Translations under genes and position numbers: made by a program
Source of the DNA: an uncultured Clostridia bacterium
GTDB taxonomy: Bacteria; Bacillota; Clostridia; TANB77; CAG-508
Length of the DNA stretch: 17,673 nt
NCBI GenBank assembly: GCA_947632525.1
Contig: CANRPQ010000019.1
Coordinates: forward strand, 1 to 17,673
Direction: 5' to 3'
The notes under the pieces: model-generated
What the model saw: the letters and a program-made list of their open reading frames with translations, nothing else
What the model was told of the DNA's origin: nothing
The model's database searches: none
Shown here: in pieces, positions 5,857-13,252 of the stretch
Position numbering within the stretch: the stretch's first letter is position 1
Layout of the letters: the number at the start of each line of letters is the position of its first letter

Positions 5857-7464
5857 TTAATTTAGTAGATAAACATCACAAGCGTTTAGTCTTTTTAGGT
5901 ATGTTGTATTTTGTAATTTAAGTGCATTTTTAATAACTTTTAGAAGGTCATCATTTTCTTGTCCGCCATTAATAAATACTACCATTCCATTTGAAATATC
6001 TTTATCTTTCATTATTTCTTTTATGTTTTCTTCATTACATTCCATGTCTTTTGCAATATATGATTCATCTATTATAGAGAATAAATATATATCATCTAAA
6101 AATCTGTTATTGCTTGAATTAAACATATATAGAGTTGGAACATTTAGTTCATTTCCTAGCTTTTGTACTATTTCTCTTTTATCTGAAAACATTTCTTCAG
6201 GTTCAGCCACATAGTTTATATTTGGAATTGCCTTTACCAATTGATTTGTAAAAATTGGCATTATGATTACTACTAACGAAATTCCTATTATAAATTTATT
6301 TGTATATTTTCCATTTCTAATGTTACTTAGCATTGTATATATGCTATATATCGTAAGAATAAATATTAGTCCACATATAGGCATTACATATCTTAATTCT
6401 ATCCATGGTGATGCAATTGCAACTAGTATGAAATAGAATAATGTTGGTAATGTTATGTATTTAATGTATTTATTTTTATTTTCTACTAATTTAATTTTAT
6501 TTACTTTTTTATATATGATTATTCCTATTATTGCAATAATTATAATAGGTAATGCATTATTAAATCCATGTAAATTTATTATACCTATATATAATCCTAT
6601 GCTTGTAATAAATTTTGGAACATCTAAAAGATTGCTTATTACACCTTGACCCCTGTATCCAAAAAACATATGTTGTATTGAATATGGGAATATAGTTAAT
6701 GATACAACTGCTGAGCAACACATAGCTAATATGTAACAAACTAGTTCCTTATATCTCTTTTCTTTAATATACTTGATAACAAACATTATAAATAACATAG
6801 CCAAGTAGAATAAATAGTAATAATGCGTTAAAGAGCCTGCCAATGCAGATAAAGCTATACAAAATAATAGCTTATAATTAGGTTTATTACTGTCTAACAA
6901 TTTTAAGTGTAAATATGTTGTAATTATAATATTTAAAGTTGACAAAGCATACATTCTAATATAAATAACATTTGTTATTGAAGAAAATGTAATACTTGAC
7001 ATTAAAGTTATAAACAAAGCTTTTTCTTGTGACTTATTTTGTCCCTCTAATAGTTTACTTACAATTAAGTACATAAATATTGATATAAAAGCAAAAATAA
7101 TAATATTTATAATTATTCCAGGCCATACTGAATAATTATTTACGCTAAACCCCATTGCAAATCTTAATAACAAATAATAAAGTGGTGGGTGTACATCATT
7201 TTTTTGATTTTCATATACTTGGCTGTATTGCCCTACTTCATCATCATTTACTACTAAATAATCTTTATAATATTCTTTATCATGCCATTTGTCATAAAAA
7301 TCTTCATTATTTTGTATTTCAACTTTATCGTAGCTTGCAAGTCCCATTGAATATGCTTCGTCCATATGAATATATGACTTGTTTATACCTGCAATTACAA
7401 AAATTATGGTTTGTATTAATATTACTATTACTAAGCCAATTATAGCTTTCTTATTATTTTTCAT
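5857..7464 (-). CDS. GT-C fold glycosyltransferase, ArnT/PMT (GT39)-like membrane protein
   Basis: This 535-residue protein has an N-terminal membrane segment (about residues 8-28) followed by an extracytoplasmic loop containing HMDEAYS (D35, E36), and later DVHPPLYYLLLRF (D90, H92). The acidic pair after the first helix and the HPP.YY motif after the second loop are the signature of polyprenyl-phosphate-sugar-dependent glycosyltransferases of the PMT/ArnT type. About ten more hydrophobic segments follow. A soluble C-terminal portion (about residues 430-535) probably faces outside the cell. It would transfer a sugar from a lipid carrier to an envelope acceptor; neither sugar nor acceptor can be read from the sequence. 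GGGAG precedes the ATG and a promoter lies at 7494-7522. Confidence 0.85.
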   Translation of the reverse strand: MKNNKKAIIGLVIVILIQTIIFVIAGINKSYIHMDEAYSMGLASYDKVEIQNNEDFYDKWHDKEYYKDYLVVNDDEVGQYSQVYENQKNDVHPPLYYLLLRFAMGFSVNNYSVWPGIIINIIIFAFISIFMYLIVSKLLEGQNKSQEKALFITLMSSITFSSITNVIYIRMYALSTLNIIITTYLHLKLLDSNKPNYKLLFCIALSALAGSLTHYYYLFYLAMLFIMFVIKYIKEKRYKELVCYILAMCCSAVVSLTIFPYSIQHMFFGYRGQGVISNLLDVPKFITSIGLYIGIINLHGFNNALPIIIIAIIGIIIYKKVNKIKLVENKNKYIKYITLPTLFYFILVAIASPWIELRYVMPICGLIFILTIYSIYTMLSNIRNGKYTNKFIIGISLVVIIMPIFTNQLVKAIPNINYVAEPEEMFSDKREIVQKLGNELNVPTLYMFNSSNNRFLDDIYLFSIIDESYIAKDMECNEENIKEIMKDKDISNGMVVFINGGQENDDLLKVIKNALKLQNTTYLKRLNACDVYLLN

Positions 7465-7493
7465 CTATTACTCCCTTAATTTTTATTTATCTA

Positions 7494-7522
7494 AATATAT
7501 CATATATTAGTTAAAACCACAA
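7494..7522 (-). promoter_or_regulatory. Possible promoter for the glycosyltransferase gene
   Basis: On the minus strand, TTGTGG (7517-7522), a 17-base spacer and TATATT (7494-7499) lie in the 60-base gap between the ABC gene ending at 7525 and the glycosyltransferase start at 7464. Confidence 0.5.
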
Positions 7523-7524
7523 TC

Positions 7525-9432
7525 CTATTCTTCTATTTCTTCATCTTTAAATTGAGAATTATATAGATTCGCATAAAATCCACCTTTTTCTAGTAATTCA
7601 TCATGGGTTCCTTGCTCTATAACGTCACCTTGATTCATTACTAAAATTATATCTGCATTCCTAATGGTTGACAATCTATGTGCAATGATAAAGCTTGTTC
7701 TTCCCTTCATTAAATTATCCATGGTATCTTGGATTTGTAGTTCTGTTCTTGTATCTATTGAACTTGTTGCTTCATCTAAAATCAAAATTTTAGGATTCGC
7801 CAATATTACTCTTGCAATAGTTAACAACTGCTTTTGTCCTTGTGAAATATTGCTAGATTCTTCATCAATTACCATGTCATATCCTTTTGGCAATGTTTGA
7901 ATAAAATGATGAACATGAGCAGCCTTAGCCGCAGCATATACTTCCTCATCTGTAGCATCTGGCTTACCATACTTAATATTTTCTTTAATAGTTCCACTAA
8001 ATAGCCAAGTATCTTGTAATACCATTCCAAACATCCTTCTCAATTCTCCACGGTTGAAGTCCTTTATATTGTGTCCGTCTACTAGTATTTTACCGCTGTT
8101 TACATCATAAAATCTCATAAGTAATTTTACCATGGTAGTCTTTCCAGCTCCAGTAGGTCCTACAATTGCTATTTTTTGTCCTTCACTAATAACTTGATTA
8201 AAGTCATTTATTATTATTTTATCTTCATTATATCCAAATTTTACGTGTTCAAAATTAACGTTTCCTTTTAGCCCTTTTGTGGAAACTGAATTTTCAATTT
8301 CTTGTACTTCTTCTTTTTCCTCTAAAAAGTCTAGAATTCTTTCAGAAGCTGCTATCATCGATTGTAGCATACTAGAAATTTGTGCTATTTGGTTAATTGG
8401 CTGAGTAAATTGTTTATTATACTGTATAAATGATTGAATATTACCAACAGTAATTTTTCCTTGTACTGCTAAATATCCGCCTACAATTGCAACGCCAACA
8501 TATCCCACATTACCTGCAAAATTCATTATTGGATGCATTAAACCTGACATAAATTGAGATTTCCATGCTGAATGATAAAGTTCTTTATTCATTTTACTAA
8601 ATTCTTTAATTGCTTTTTCTTCGCCATTAAACACTTTTACAATATTATGACCACTATATATTTCTTCAACTTGCCCATTTACATGTCCTAAGTAATCTTG
8701 TTGTGCCCTAAAATATTTTTGTGATTTTTTCACAATAGTTCTTACTACTATTGCTGAAATTGGTAAAATGATAAGTGAAACCAATGTCATTACCCAACTA
8801 ATTGATAACATCATAATAAATATACCAATAATAGTACAAATTGATGTAATAATTTGCGTAATACTTTGGTTCATGTTTTGAGAGAATGTATCAATATCAT
8901 TTGTTATAATTGATAAAACCTCTCCATTTGTTTTTTTATCAAAGTATTTCATTGGCAATTTATTAATCTTTTTAGCAATATCATTTCTAAGCCTATAGGT
9001 CAATTTTTGCGATACACTTGTCATTGTAAAACTTTGTATTGCTGAAAATGCAGCACTAATTGCATATAATGATAATAGTGTTAATAATATAACCGCTATA
9101 TTTTCAAAATTTATTCCTTCTCTACCAGATAATTTGCTAATTAGTCCGTTAAAAATTTCAGTAGTAGCATTACCTAAAATTTTGGGCCCTATTATTGTAA
9201 ATATTGTACTTCCAATAGCAAATATAAATACTGTAATTAATTGCCATTTATAATCAACAAAGTAATTTTTTATTAGTTTTTTAGTTGTACCTTTAAAATC
9301 TTTTGCCTTTTCTACTGTTCTCATTCTACCCCTTAACCTTGGTCCAACCCTCATATTATTTACTTGTGTTGAATTTTTTAGTTCTTCATTATTGTGATTT
9401 TCCTCAATTGGAGGCTTTTGATTATTTTCCAT
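7525..9432 (-). CDS. ABC exporter half-transporter, catalytically complete NBD subunit
   Basis: This 635-residue half-transporter has a six-helix type I exporter membrane domain (about residues 60-365) followed by an ATPase domain. Walker A GPTGAGKTT is at 425-433, Q-loop Q473, signature NISQGQ at 528-533, Walker B ILILDE with catalytic E554, and switch histidine H585. The first 45 residues are hydrophilic, with an R-rich stretch RVGPRLRGRMR. Its signature is NISQGQ rather than LSGGQ, while its partner has VSGGQ and a degenerate Walker B. This asymmetric division is that of heterodimeric multidrug exporters of the TM287/288, LmrCD and BmrCD type. Its ATG overlaps the partner's stop codon by one base (TAATG), which suggests coupled translation. 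The exported substrate cannot be inferred. Confidence 0.94.
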   Translation of the reverse strand: MENNQKPPIEENHNNEELKNSTQVNNMRVGPRLRGRMRTVEKAKDFKGTTKKLIKNYFVDYKWQLITVFIFAIGSTIFTIIGPKILGNATTEIFNGLISKLSGREGINFENIAVILLTLLSLYAISAAFSAIQSFTMTSVSQKLTYRLRNDIAKKINKLPMKYFDKKTNGEVLSIITNDIDTFSQNMNQSITQIITSICTIIGIFIMMLSISWVMTLVSLIILPISAIVVRTIVKKSQKYFRAQQDYLGHVNGQVEEIYSGHNIVKVFNGEEKAIKEFSKMNKELYHSAWKSQFMSGLMHPIMNFAGNVGYVGVAIVGGYLAVQGKITVGNIQSFIQYNKQFTQPINQIAQISSMLQSMIAASERILDFLEEKEEVQEIENSVSTKGLKGNVNFEHVKFGYNEDKIIINDFNQVISEGQKIAIVGPTGAGKTTMVKLLMRFYDVNSGKILVDGHNIKDFNRGELRRMFGMVLQDTWLFSGTIKENIKYGKPDATDEEVYAAAKAAHVHHFIQTLPKGYDMVIDEESSNISQGQKQLLTIARVILANPKILILDEATSSIDTRTELQIQDTMDNLMKGRTSFIIAHRLSTIRNADIILVMNQGDVIEQGTHDELLEKGGFYANLYNSQFKDEEIEE

Positions 9433-11693
9433 TATTCCAATTCCTCCTTTGAAAGTTGTGATAGAGCTATTTGTTTATATATTTCACAGTTTTCCATTAA
9501 TTCTTTATGTGTACCAATGCCTGCAATTTTTCCTTCATCTAATACAATAATTTGATTTGCATGTAGAATTGTACTAATTCTTTGTGCCACAATAATAACT
9601 GTTTTATTTTCTGTTTTTTCACTAATTGCTGCACGTAATTTAGCATCTGTTTTATAGTCTAATGCTGAAAAGCTATCATCAAATACAAATATTTCTGGGT
9701 CTTTTGCTATTGCTCTTGCAATTGACAAACGTTGCTTTTGACCACCAGAAACATTGCTACCACCTTGTGCAATATGTGATTGATATTGTTCTGGTTTTTG
9801 TTCAATAAATTCGGTAGCTTGAGCTATTTCAGCTGCTAACTTCATTTGTTCATCAGACATGCTTTCATCACTATATTTAATATTAGACTCTATTGTACCA
9901 GAGAATAATACTCCTTTTTGAGGAACAAATCCTATAATATTTCTTAGTTCTTTTTGTGTAATGTCCTTTATATTAACTCCGTCTATAAGTAATTCTCCAG
10001 AAGTAACATCATAAAAACGCGGAATTAAATTTACAATTGTAGATTTACCGCTTCCCGTACTACCAATAATTGCTGTGGTTTCACCTGGTTTAGCTGTGAA
10101 ATTTATATTAGTCAATAAGTCTTCATCTGCATCAGGATATCTGAAAGATACATTTTTAAACTCTACTAAACCTTTTTTATCAGGATTTAAGTGTTTTGGA
10201 TTTTTAGGATCTTTTATAGTGTTTTTCGTTTCTAATACTTCATTAATACGTTTTGCAGATACACTCGCCCTTGGAAGCATAATTGAAATCATAGAAATCA
10301 TTAAGAATGACATTATAATTTGCATTGTATATTGTAAGAATGCCATAATGTCTCCTACTTGCATTGCTCCTGTATCAACATTGTGTCCTCCTACCCAAAT
10401 AATTAAAAGTGATATACAATTCATTAATAGCATAAGAGCAGGCATCATTAAGTTCATTGCATTATTTACAAATTTATATGTTTTCATTAAATCTCTATTT
10501 GCTAATTCAAAGCGCTTTTCTTCTCTATTTTCTGTATTGAAAGCTCTAATAACTGGTATTCCTGTAAGCATTTCACGTGCTACTAAGTTTAGTTTATCAA
10601 TTAAATTTTGTAATCTTTTAAATCTAGGCATTGCAATTGAAAATAGTATAAATACAATAAATAAAATAGCTATAATAGCAACACCAATAATCCATGCCAT
10701 TGAATTATCACTGCTTGTTAATACTTTAAATAGTCCCCCCACACCAATAATTGGTGCATATACAACTACTCTAAATAATATTGCAATTAACATTTGAATT
10801 TGTTGAATATCATTAGTGCTACGTGTAATTAAAGAGGCTGTAGAAAATTCTTTGAACTCACTAGTAGAAAATGATAATACTTTTTTAAATATTTTATCTC
10901 TTACTGTTCTACCAAGTTTAGCTGCTGCACGAGAAGATAATAGCATTATTGTAATTCCTGTTGCCATACTTACAAATGCTACTCCTAACATTCTTATTCC
11001 TGACCAAAAAATATAACTATTTTGGTAATTATCTGTATTAATTCCAATTGCTTTATATTCAGACTTAACTGATTCTATCGCTGCTTGTTCAATAATACTT
11101 TCTGGCATTTGCTCAATTTGATTAGATGCTTCACTTGAAATAGCTTCAATTGAACCTGTAGTACCATAAGTTTCACTCATTTGCATCATGCTTTTTATTA
11201 ATTCTACTGCCGTTTTGTCCTTATATTGTTCTTGTAATTGGCTTGGTATGTTTGAAAGTAATGATTGCTTTAATTTATCAGCAGTTTCACCTTCTTTTAG
11301 ATTTTCTAAAATCATTAAAGGTTTTGCCATTTTACTACTCAAATCAGCATTAGCTGAATCTTTAAGTATGTATAAATCTTCTTTTTCTATTGCAGGATAT
11401 TTTTCTAAATATTTATTATATTCGCTTTCGCTTAAGCTATCCTTTGAAATTAAGCTATACTCATTTAAAATATCTTCATCATCTTGTGAAAATATTAATA
11501 AGTCATCCATGGTTGTTTTTCTGATTACTTCTGGACTACAACTTTCAATTCCACCTTGTTGAATTCCAATGTTAACTATTTTTGAGGTATAGTCTGGAAG
11601 TGCTAAATCTGCCACTGCTTGTAATATTAATAATAAGATAATAACAATAACAGAAAGCCATGATTCTTTTAAATTTTTTAGTACCTTAAACAT
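9432..11693 (-). CDS. ABC exporter half-transporter with degenerate ATP site and large external insert
   Basis: This 753-residue partner of the downstream ABC gene is long for a half-transporter. The first membrane helix is at about residues 13-33. A hydrophilic insert of about 170 residues (45-225) precedes the second helix and would form an extracytoplasmic lid. The remaining helices end near 475. The ATPase domain has Walker A GSTGSGK at 544-550, Q592 and signature VSGGQ at 648-652. Walker B is IFVFDD, with D673 where glutamate is expected, and Q704 replaces the switch histidine. Loss of both the E and the H is the pattern of the TM287-type subunit, so this protein should build the non-hydrolysing site. 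AGGGGG precedes the ATG. Confidence 0.94.
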   Translation of the reverse strand: MFKVLKNLKESWLSVIVIILLLILQAVADLALPDYTSKIVNIGIQQGGIESCSPEVIRKTTMDDLLIFSQDDEDILNEYSLISKDSLSESEYNKYLEKYPAIEKEDLYILKDSANADLSSKMAKPLMILENLKEGETADKLKQSLLSNIPSQLQEQYKDKTAVELIKSMMQMSETYGTTGSIEAISSEASNQIEQMPESIIEQAAIESVKSEYKAIGINTDNYQNSYIFWSGIRMLGVAFVSMATGITIMLLSSRAAAKLGRTVRDKIFKKVLSFSTSEFKEFSTASLITRSTNDIQQIQMLIAILFRVVVYAPIIGVGGLFKVLTSSDNSMAWIIGVAIIAILFIVFILFSIAMPRFKRLQNLIDKLNLVAREMLTGIPVIRAFNTENREEKRFELANRDLMKTYKFVNNAMNLMMPALMLLMNCISLLIIWVGGHNVDTGAMQVGDIMAFLQYTMQIIMSFLMISMISIMLPRASVSAKRINEVLETKNTIKDPKNPKHLNPDKKGLVEFKNVSFRYPDADEDLLTNINFTAKPGETTAIIGSTGSGKSTIVNLIPRFYDVTSGELLIDGVNIKDITQKELRNIIGFVPQKGVLFSGTIESNIKYSDESMSDEQMKLAAEIAQATEFIEQKPEQYQSHIAQGGSNVSGGQKQRLSIARAIAKDPEIFVFDDSFSALDYKTDAKLRAAISEKTENKTVIIVAQRISTILHANQIIVLDEGKIAGIGTHKELMENCEIYKQIALSQLSKEELE

Positions 11694-11760
11694 AATTTCC
11701 CCCTTGCTTTGATTTATATGTGCTTTTGTTTATATATATTTTTGGTTTTATATATTTGTA

Positions 11761-11822
11761 ATTTAAATTATAAATCATAAATTATAAATCATAAATCATA
11801 AATTAAAAATAATAAATTAAAA
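11761..11822. repeat. A/T-only short tandem repeats
   Basis: ATAAATCATAAATT-like units recur four to five times with variation (7- and 14-base periods) in the leader of the ABC exporter operon. It looks like low-complexity, replication-slippage sequence and contains no recognisable site or gene. Confidence 0.7.
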
Positions 11823-11865
11823 TAACATGCCTTATATTATAACACGGCATGTTACTTTTTGTTAA
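11823..11865 (-). promoter_or_regulatory. Promoter with -10 bracketed by a perfect palindrome (candidate operator) for the ABC exporter pair
   Basis: On the minus strand, TTAACA (11860-11865), an 18-base spacer and a perfect TATAAT (11836-11841) point toward the ABC operon at 11693. TAACATGCC (11823-11831) and GGCATGTTA (11846-11854) are perfect 9-bp inverted repeats placed on either side of the -10 box, where a repressor would block polymerase. No regulator gene is adjacent. Alternatively the same palindrome is a terminator for the nucleotidase gene upstream, because TTATTTTAATTT follows it; the stem is only moderately G+C-rich and both roles are possible. Confidence 0.55.
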
Positions 11866-11901
11866 TATTTTTCACATATTTTTTACATTTTTATCTTCCG
11901 C

Positions 11902-11918
11902 TTCAAGTGAAAAGTTAA
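11902..11918. repeat. TTCAAGTGAA repeat, copy 1
   Basis: TTCAAGTGAAAAGTTAA matches sequences at 12735-12750 (TCAAGTGAATAGTTAA) and 14307-14322 (TCAAGTGAAAAAGTTAA), and, inverted, at 14410-14419 and 14466-14482. TTCA..TGAA is itself palindromic. All copies lie within 2.6 kb around the prepilin/variable-region cluster. Function unknown. Confidence 0.55.
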
Positions 11919-11924
11919 TATTTT

Positions 11925-12000
11925 ATTCAGCATAACTTCTAACTGCATCTACTAATTCTGGTTGGTAGAACCAGGTGGCCAGTGCTACTAAATTATATAG
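11925..12000 (-). pseudogene. Third DGR-type target remnant: 3' homing end and hairpin only
   Basis: The plus-strand segment 11925-11988 aligns nearly base for base with 12927-12989. ATTCAGCATAACTTCTAACTG is identical apart from length limits, followed by the hairpin CTGGTT-GGTAG-AACCAG (11958-11974), then GTGGCCAGTGCTAC against TGGTCAGCGTTAC. On the minus strand, CTATATAATTTAG corresponds to the last codons (LYINL) of the other copies, but the variable part is gone. Read in another frame, the 3' flank encodes WFYQPELVDAVRSYAE and stop, close to WFNQPEIVDTVRSYAE in the other copy. It follows the nucleotidase gene directly. Confidence 0.62.
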
Positions 12001-12016
12001 TGTAATAATTTTAGTT

Positions 12017-12622
12017 TTAATTGTTTTTTAATTCTAAATACTTTAAATAAATTTGTTCCCATGAATATACTCTTTCTAAATCAGATACATCTAATGATTG
12101 ATTGCAAATTGTATTATATAACAATGTTTTAATGTTTCCCTCTTTTACTTTTCTGCAATGTTCGGTACTATCATCTATAAATAAATCAATGTTTTCTTTT
12201 TTTGCTGCAATTAATTTATCTTGTGCGTTCATAATTAGTTTATCATACAATATTTTATTTTCATCTAGCCATTTTTTAGTGTATTCTTCTATTAGGTTCT
12301 TTTCTGCTATTTCTTCATGTCTTGAAGTGATTAAAATTATTTTGTTATTTTCTTCCCTTATCTTTTTTATTATTTCTGGTGCATATGTTTTTGGAGTGGC
12401 TTTTGTAAGCATATCAATAAAATATTTTTTCCAAAACAAATTAATTTGTTCTTCTGTCCAATTTGGATACATTGTTTCTATGTATTTATGGCTTGCTATT
12501 CTTCCATATTGTTTTACATTTCCATTTCCGCCAACTTGTTCTATGTCAAATTTTTGTGATGAGGCAAATACTGACTCAAAAGAGTTTGAAATTGTATCAT
12601 CTATATCTATTCCTATATTCAT
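12017..12622 (-). CDS. HAD-superfamily 5'(3')-deoxyribonucleotidase-like phosphatase (NT5C type)
   Basis: The 201-residue soluble protein starts MNIGIDIDDTI, the HAD motif I DxDxT with nucleophile D6 and acid/base D8. Motif II is LITSRHEE (T99, S100, R101). A lysine at about 137 could serve as motif III, and motif IV is DLFIDDS with D150 and D151. The spacing and helical cap between residues 15 and 90 fit the NT5C/YorS-type family (PF06941), which dephosphorylates deoxyribonucleoside monophosphates. The substrate here is not proven. The ATG is preceded by GGGAG and a promoter lies at 12668-12696. It stands alone on the minus strand between two variable-region remnants. Confidence 0.85.
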   Translation of the reverse strand: MNIGIDIDDTISNSFESVFASSQKFDIEQVGGNGNVKQYGRIASHKYIETMYPNWTEEQINLFWKKYFIDMLTKATPKTYAPEIIKKIREENNKIILITSRHEEIAEKNLIEEYTKKWLDENKILYDKLIMNAQDKLIAAKKENIDLFIDDSTEHCRKVKEGNIKTLLYNTICNQSLDVSDLERVYSWEQIYLKYLELKNN

Positions 12623-12667
12623 TTCTATATCTCCCTTTTTGACTTTTATTATAAATATTACTTTTTT

Positions 12668-12696
12668 ATTTTATCATATCAATTTTATAATAACAA
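12668..12696 (-). promoter_or_regulatory. Promoter for the nucleotidase-like gene
   Basis: TTGTTA (12691-12696), a 17-base spacer and TAAAAT (12668-12673) on the minus strand, about 45 bases before the ATG at 12622. Confidence 0.5.
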
Positions 12697-12709
12697 TATT
12701 ATGCTCTTG

Positions 12710-12811
12710 TTATTTTTTAAAATTTGTCAAGTCGTCAAGTGAATAGTTAAATGCAATTATGAGAATAGTAAATAGAATTAGTTCATCTTCTTCACTTGGA
12801 TTTTCTTTCAT
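12710..12811 (-). CDS. 33-codon small ORF with hairpin-embedded Shine-Dalgarno
   Basis: The frame MKENPSEEDELILFTILIIA followed by FNYSLDDLTNFKK starts at ATG 12809-12811 with GGAGGT eight bases upstream, a near-perfect ribosome binding site. The predicted peptide has an acidic N-terminus and a short hydrophobic stretch (ELILFTILIIAF), so it could be membrane-associated. The end of the gene carries the TCAAGTGAA repeat, which here encodes FNYSLD. The Shine-Dalgarno sequence lies in the 3' arm of the 21-bp imperfect hairpin at 12812-12864, with seven T residues between it and the ATG, so translation and perhaps transcription would be restricted by that structure. I recognise no family; it may also be only a repeat containing a chance ORF. 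Confidence 0.4.
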   Translation of the reverse strand: MKENPSEEDELILFTILIIAFNYSLDDLTNFKK

Positions 12812-12864
12812 AAAAAAATACCTCCATATGATTTATTTATTGTATCATAAGGAAGTATTTTTTT
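12812..12864. terminator. Large imperfect hairpin, bidirectional terminator or riboregulator
   Basis: The arms 12812-12832 and 12844-12864 are complementary over 21 positions with two mismatches and an 11-base loop. Seven A residues open it and seven T residues close it, so it can terminate in either direction. On the minus strand it ends the transcript of the variable-region copy at 12986. Its 3' arm contains GGAGGT, the ribosome binding site of the small ORF at 12710-12811, paired to ACTTCC in the 5' arm. Confidence 0.7.
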
Positions 12865-12926
12865 ATTTAATAATAACTGCTCAATTTAATATGAGAATTT
12901 TTGTTAATTTTTGCTTGACAATTTAC

Positions 12927-12985
12927 ATTCAGCATAACTTCTAACTGTATCGACTATTTCTGGTTGGTTGAACCAGTGGTCAGCG
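12927..12985. repeat. 3' flank of the second variable-region copy, with hairpin
   Basis: This segment matches 11925-11987 almost throughout. CTGGTT-GGTTG-AACCAG (12960-12976) forms a 6-bp stem with a five-base loop, ending nine bases past the stop codon of the FGE-like copy. The spacing is close to the seven bases seen at 491/499. The stems of all three copies share the CTGG core, but only the copy at 468-491 extends to 11 bp. Confidence 0.65.
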
Positions 12986-13222
12986 TTACAGGTTAATGTA
13001 CAGTGTGAAGCGGGAACCAAGGAAGCTTTCGCTGTTGCTGCTGTACGGACTGTTGCTGCCGCGGCTAGAAGCTGGACTGTTATAACCGGAACTGCTGTAG
13101 TAGCCACCACGACTGACATGACTGTAGGTGTTGCTGGCTCCAAGGGTCCATTCCCTTGCATTTCCTACTTCTGATTTATTGTAATTTTTTAAGTTTTTTC
13201 GTGCAACAAATTTCGAAAGGTA
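12986..13222 (-). pseudogene. FGE/C-type-lectin-like domain fragment with DGR-type variable repeat
   Basis: The minus-strand frame is open from 13222 to TAA at 12986-12988. It contains NKSEVGNAREWTLGASNTYS, then HVSRGGYYSSSGYNSPASSR, then GSNSPYSSNSESFLGSRFTL and YINL. GNAREWTL, RGGYY and GSRFTLYI are the classic end of the FGE-type ligand-binding fold found in DGR variable proteins. The interior is almost entirely NNC/NNT codons (TAC, AGC, GGC, AAC, AGT), as expected when adenines of AAY template codons are mutated. An in-frame TAA just upstream (13223-13225) and the absence of a start mean only the C-terminal part of a gene is left. It lies 30 bases downstream of the frameshifted prepilin gene. 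An 85-residue overlapping frame (12904-13161) is probably spurious. Confidence 0.75.
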
Positions 13223-13252
13223 TTAGAAAAGAAAAAGCCCTAATTAAGCATA

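Noticed and set aside
10075..10797. 240-residue plus-strand frame antisense to the ABC gene
   Set aside because: Long but fully within a well-supported ABC transporter gene on the other strand; no RBS and no recognisable motif.
11761..11822. CRISPR-like regular repeats
   Set aside because: Units are 7-14 bases, A/T-only and have no spacers; simple slippage sequence.
12904..13161. 85-residue minus-strand frame starting MQGNGPLEP
   Set aside because: It is an alternative frame over the lectin-like fragment; its ATG lies inside the GNAREW codons, it has no RBS, and its A/T/V-rich composition comes from the NNC codons of the real frame.
12968..13174. 68-residue plus-strand frame opposite the variable region
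   Set aside because: Antisense shadow of the NNC-rich repeat, without a ribosome binding site or family likeness.
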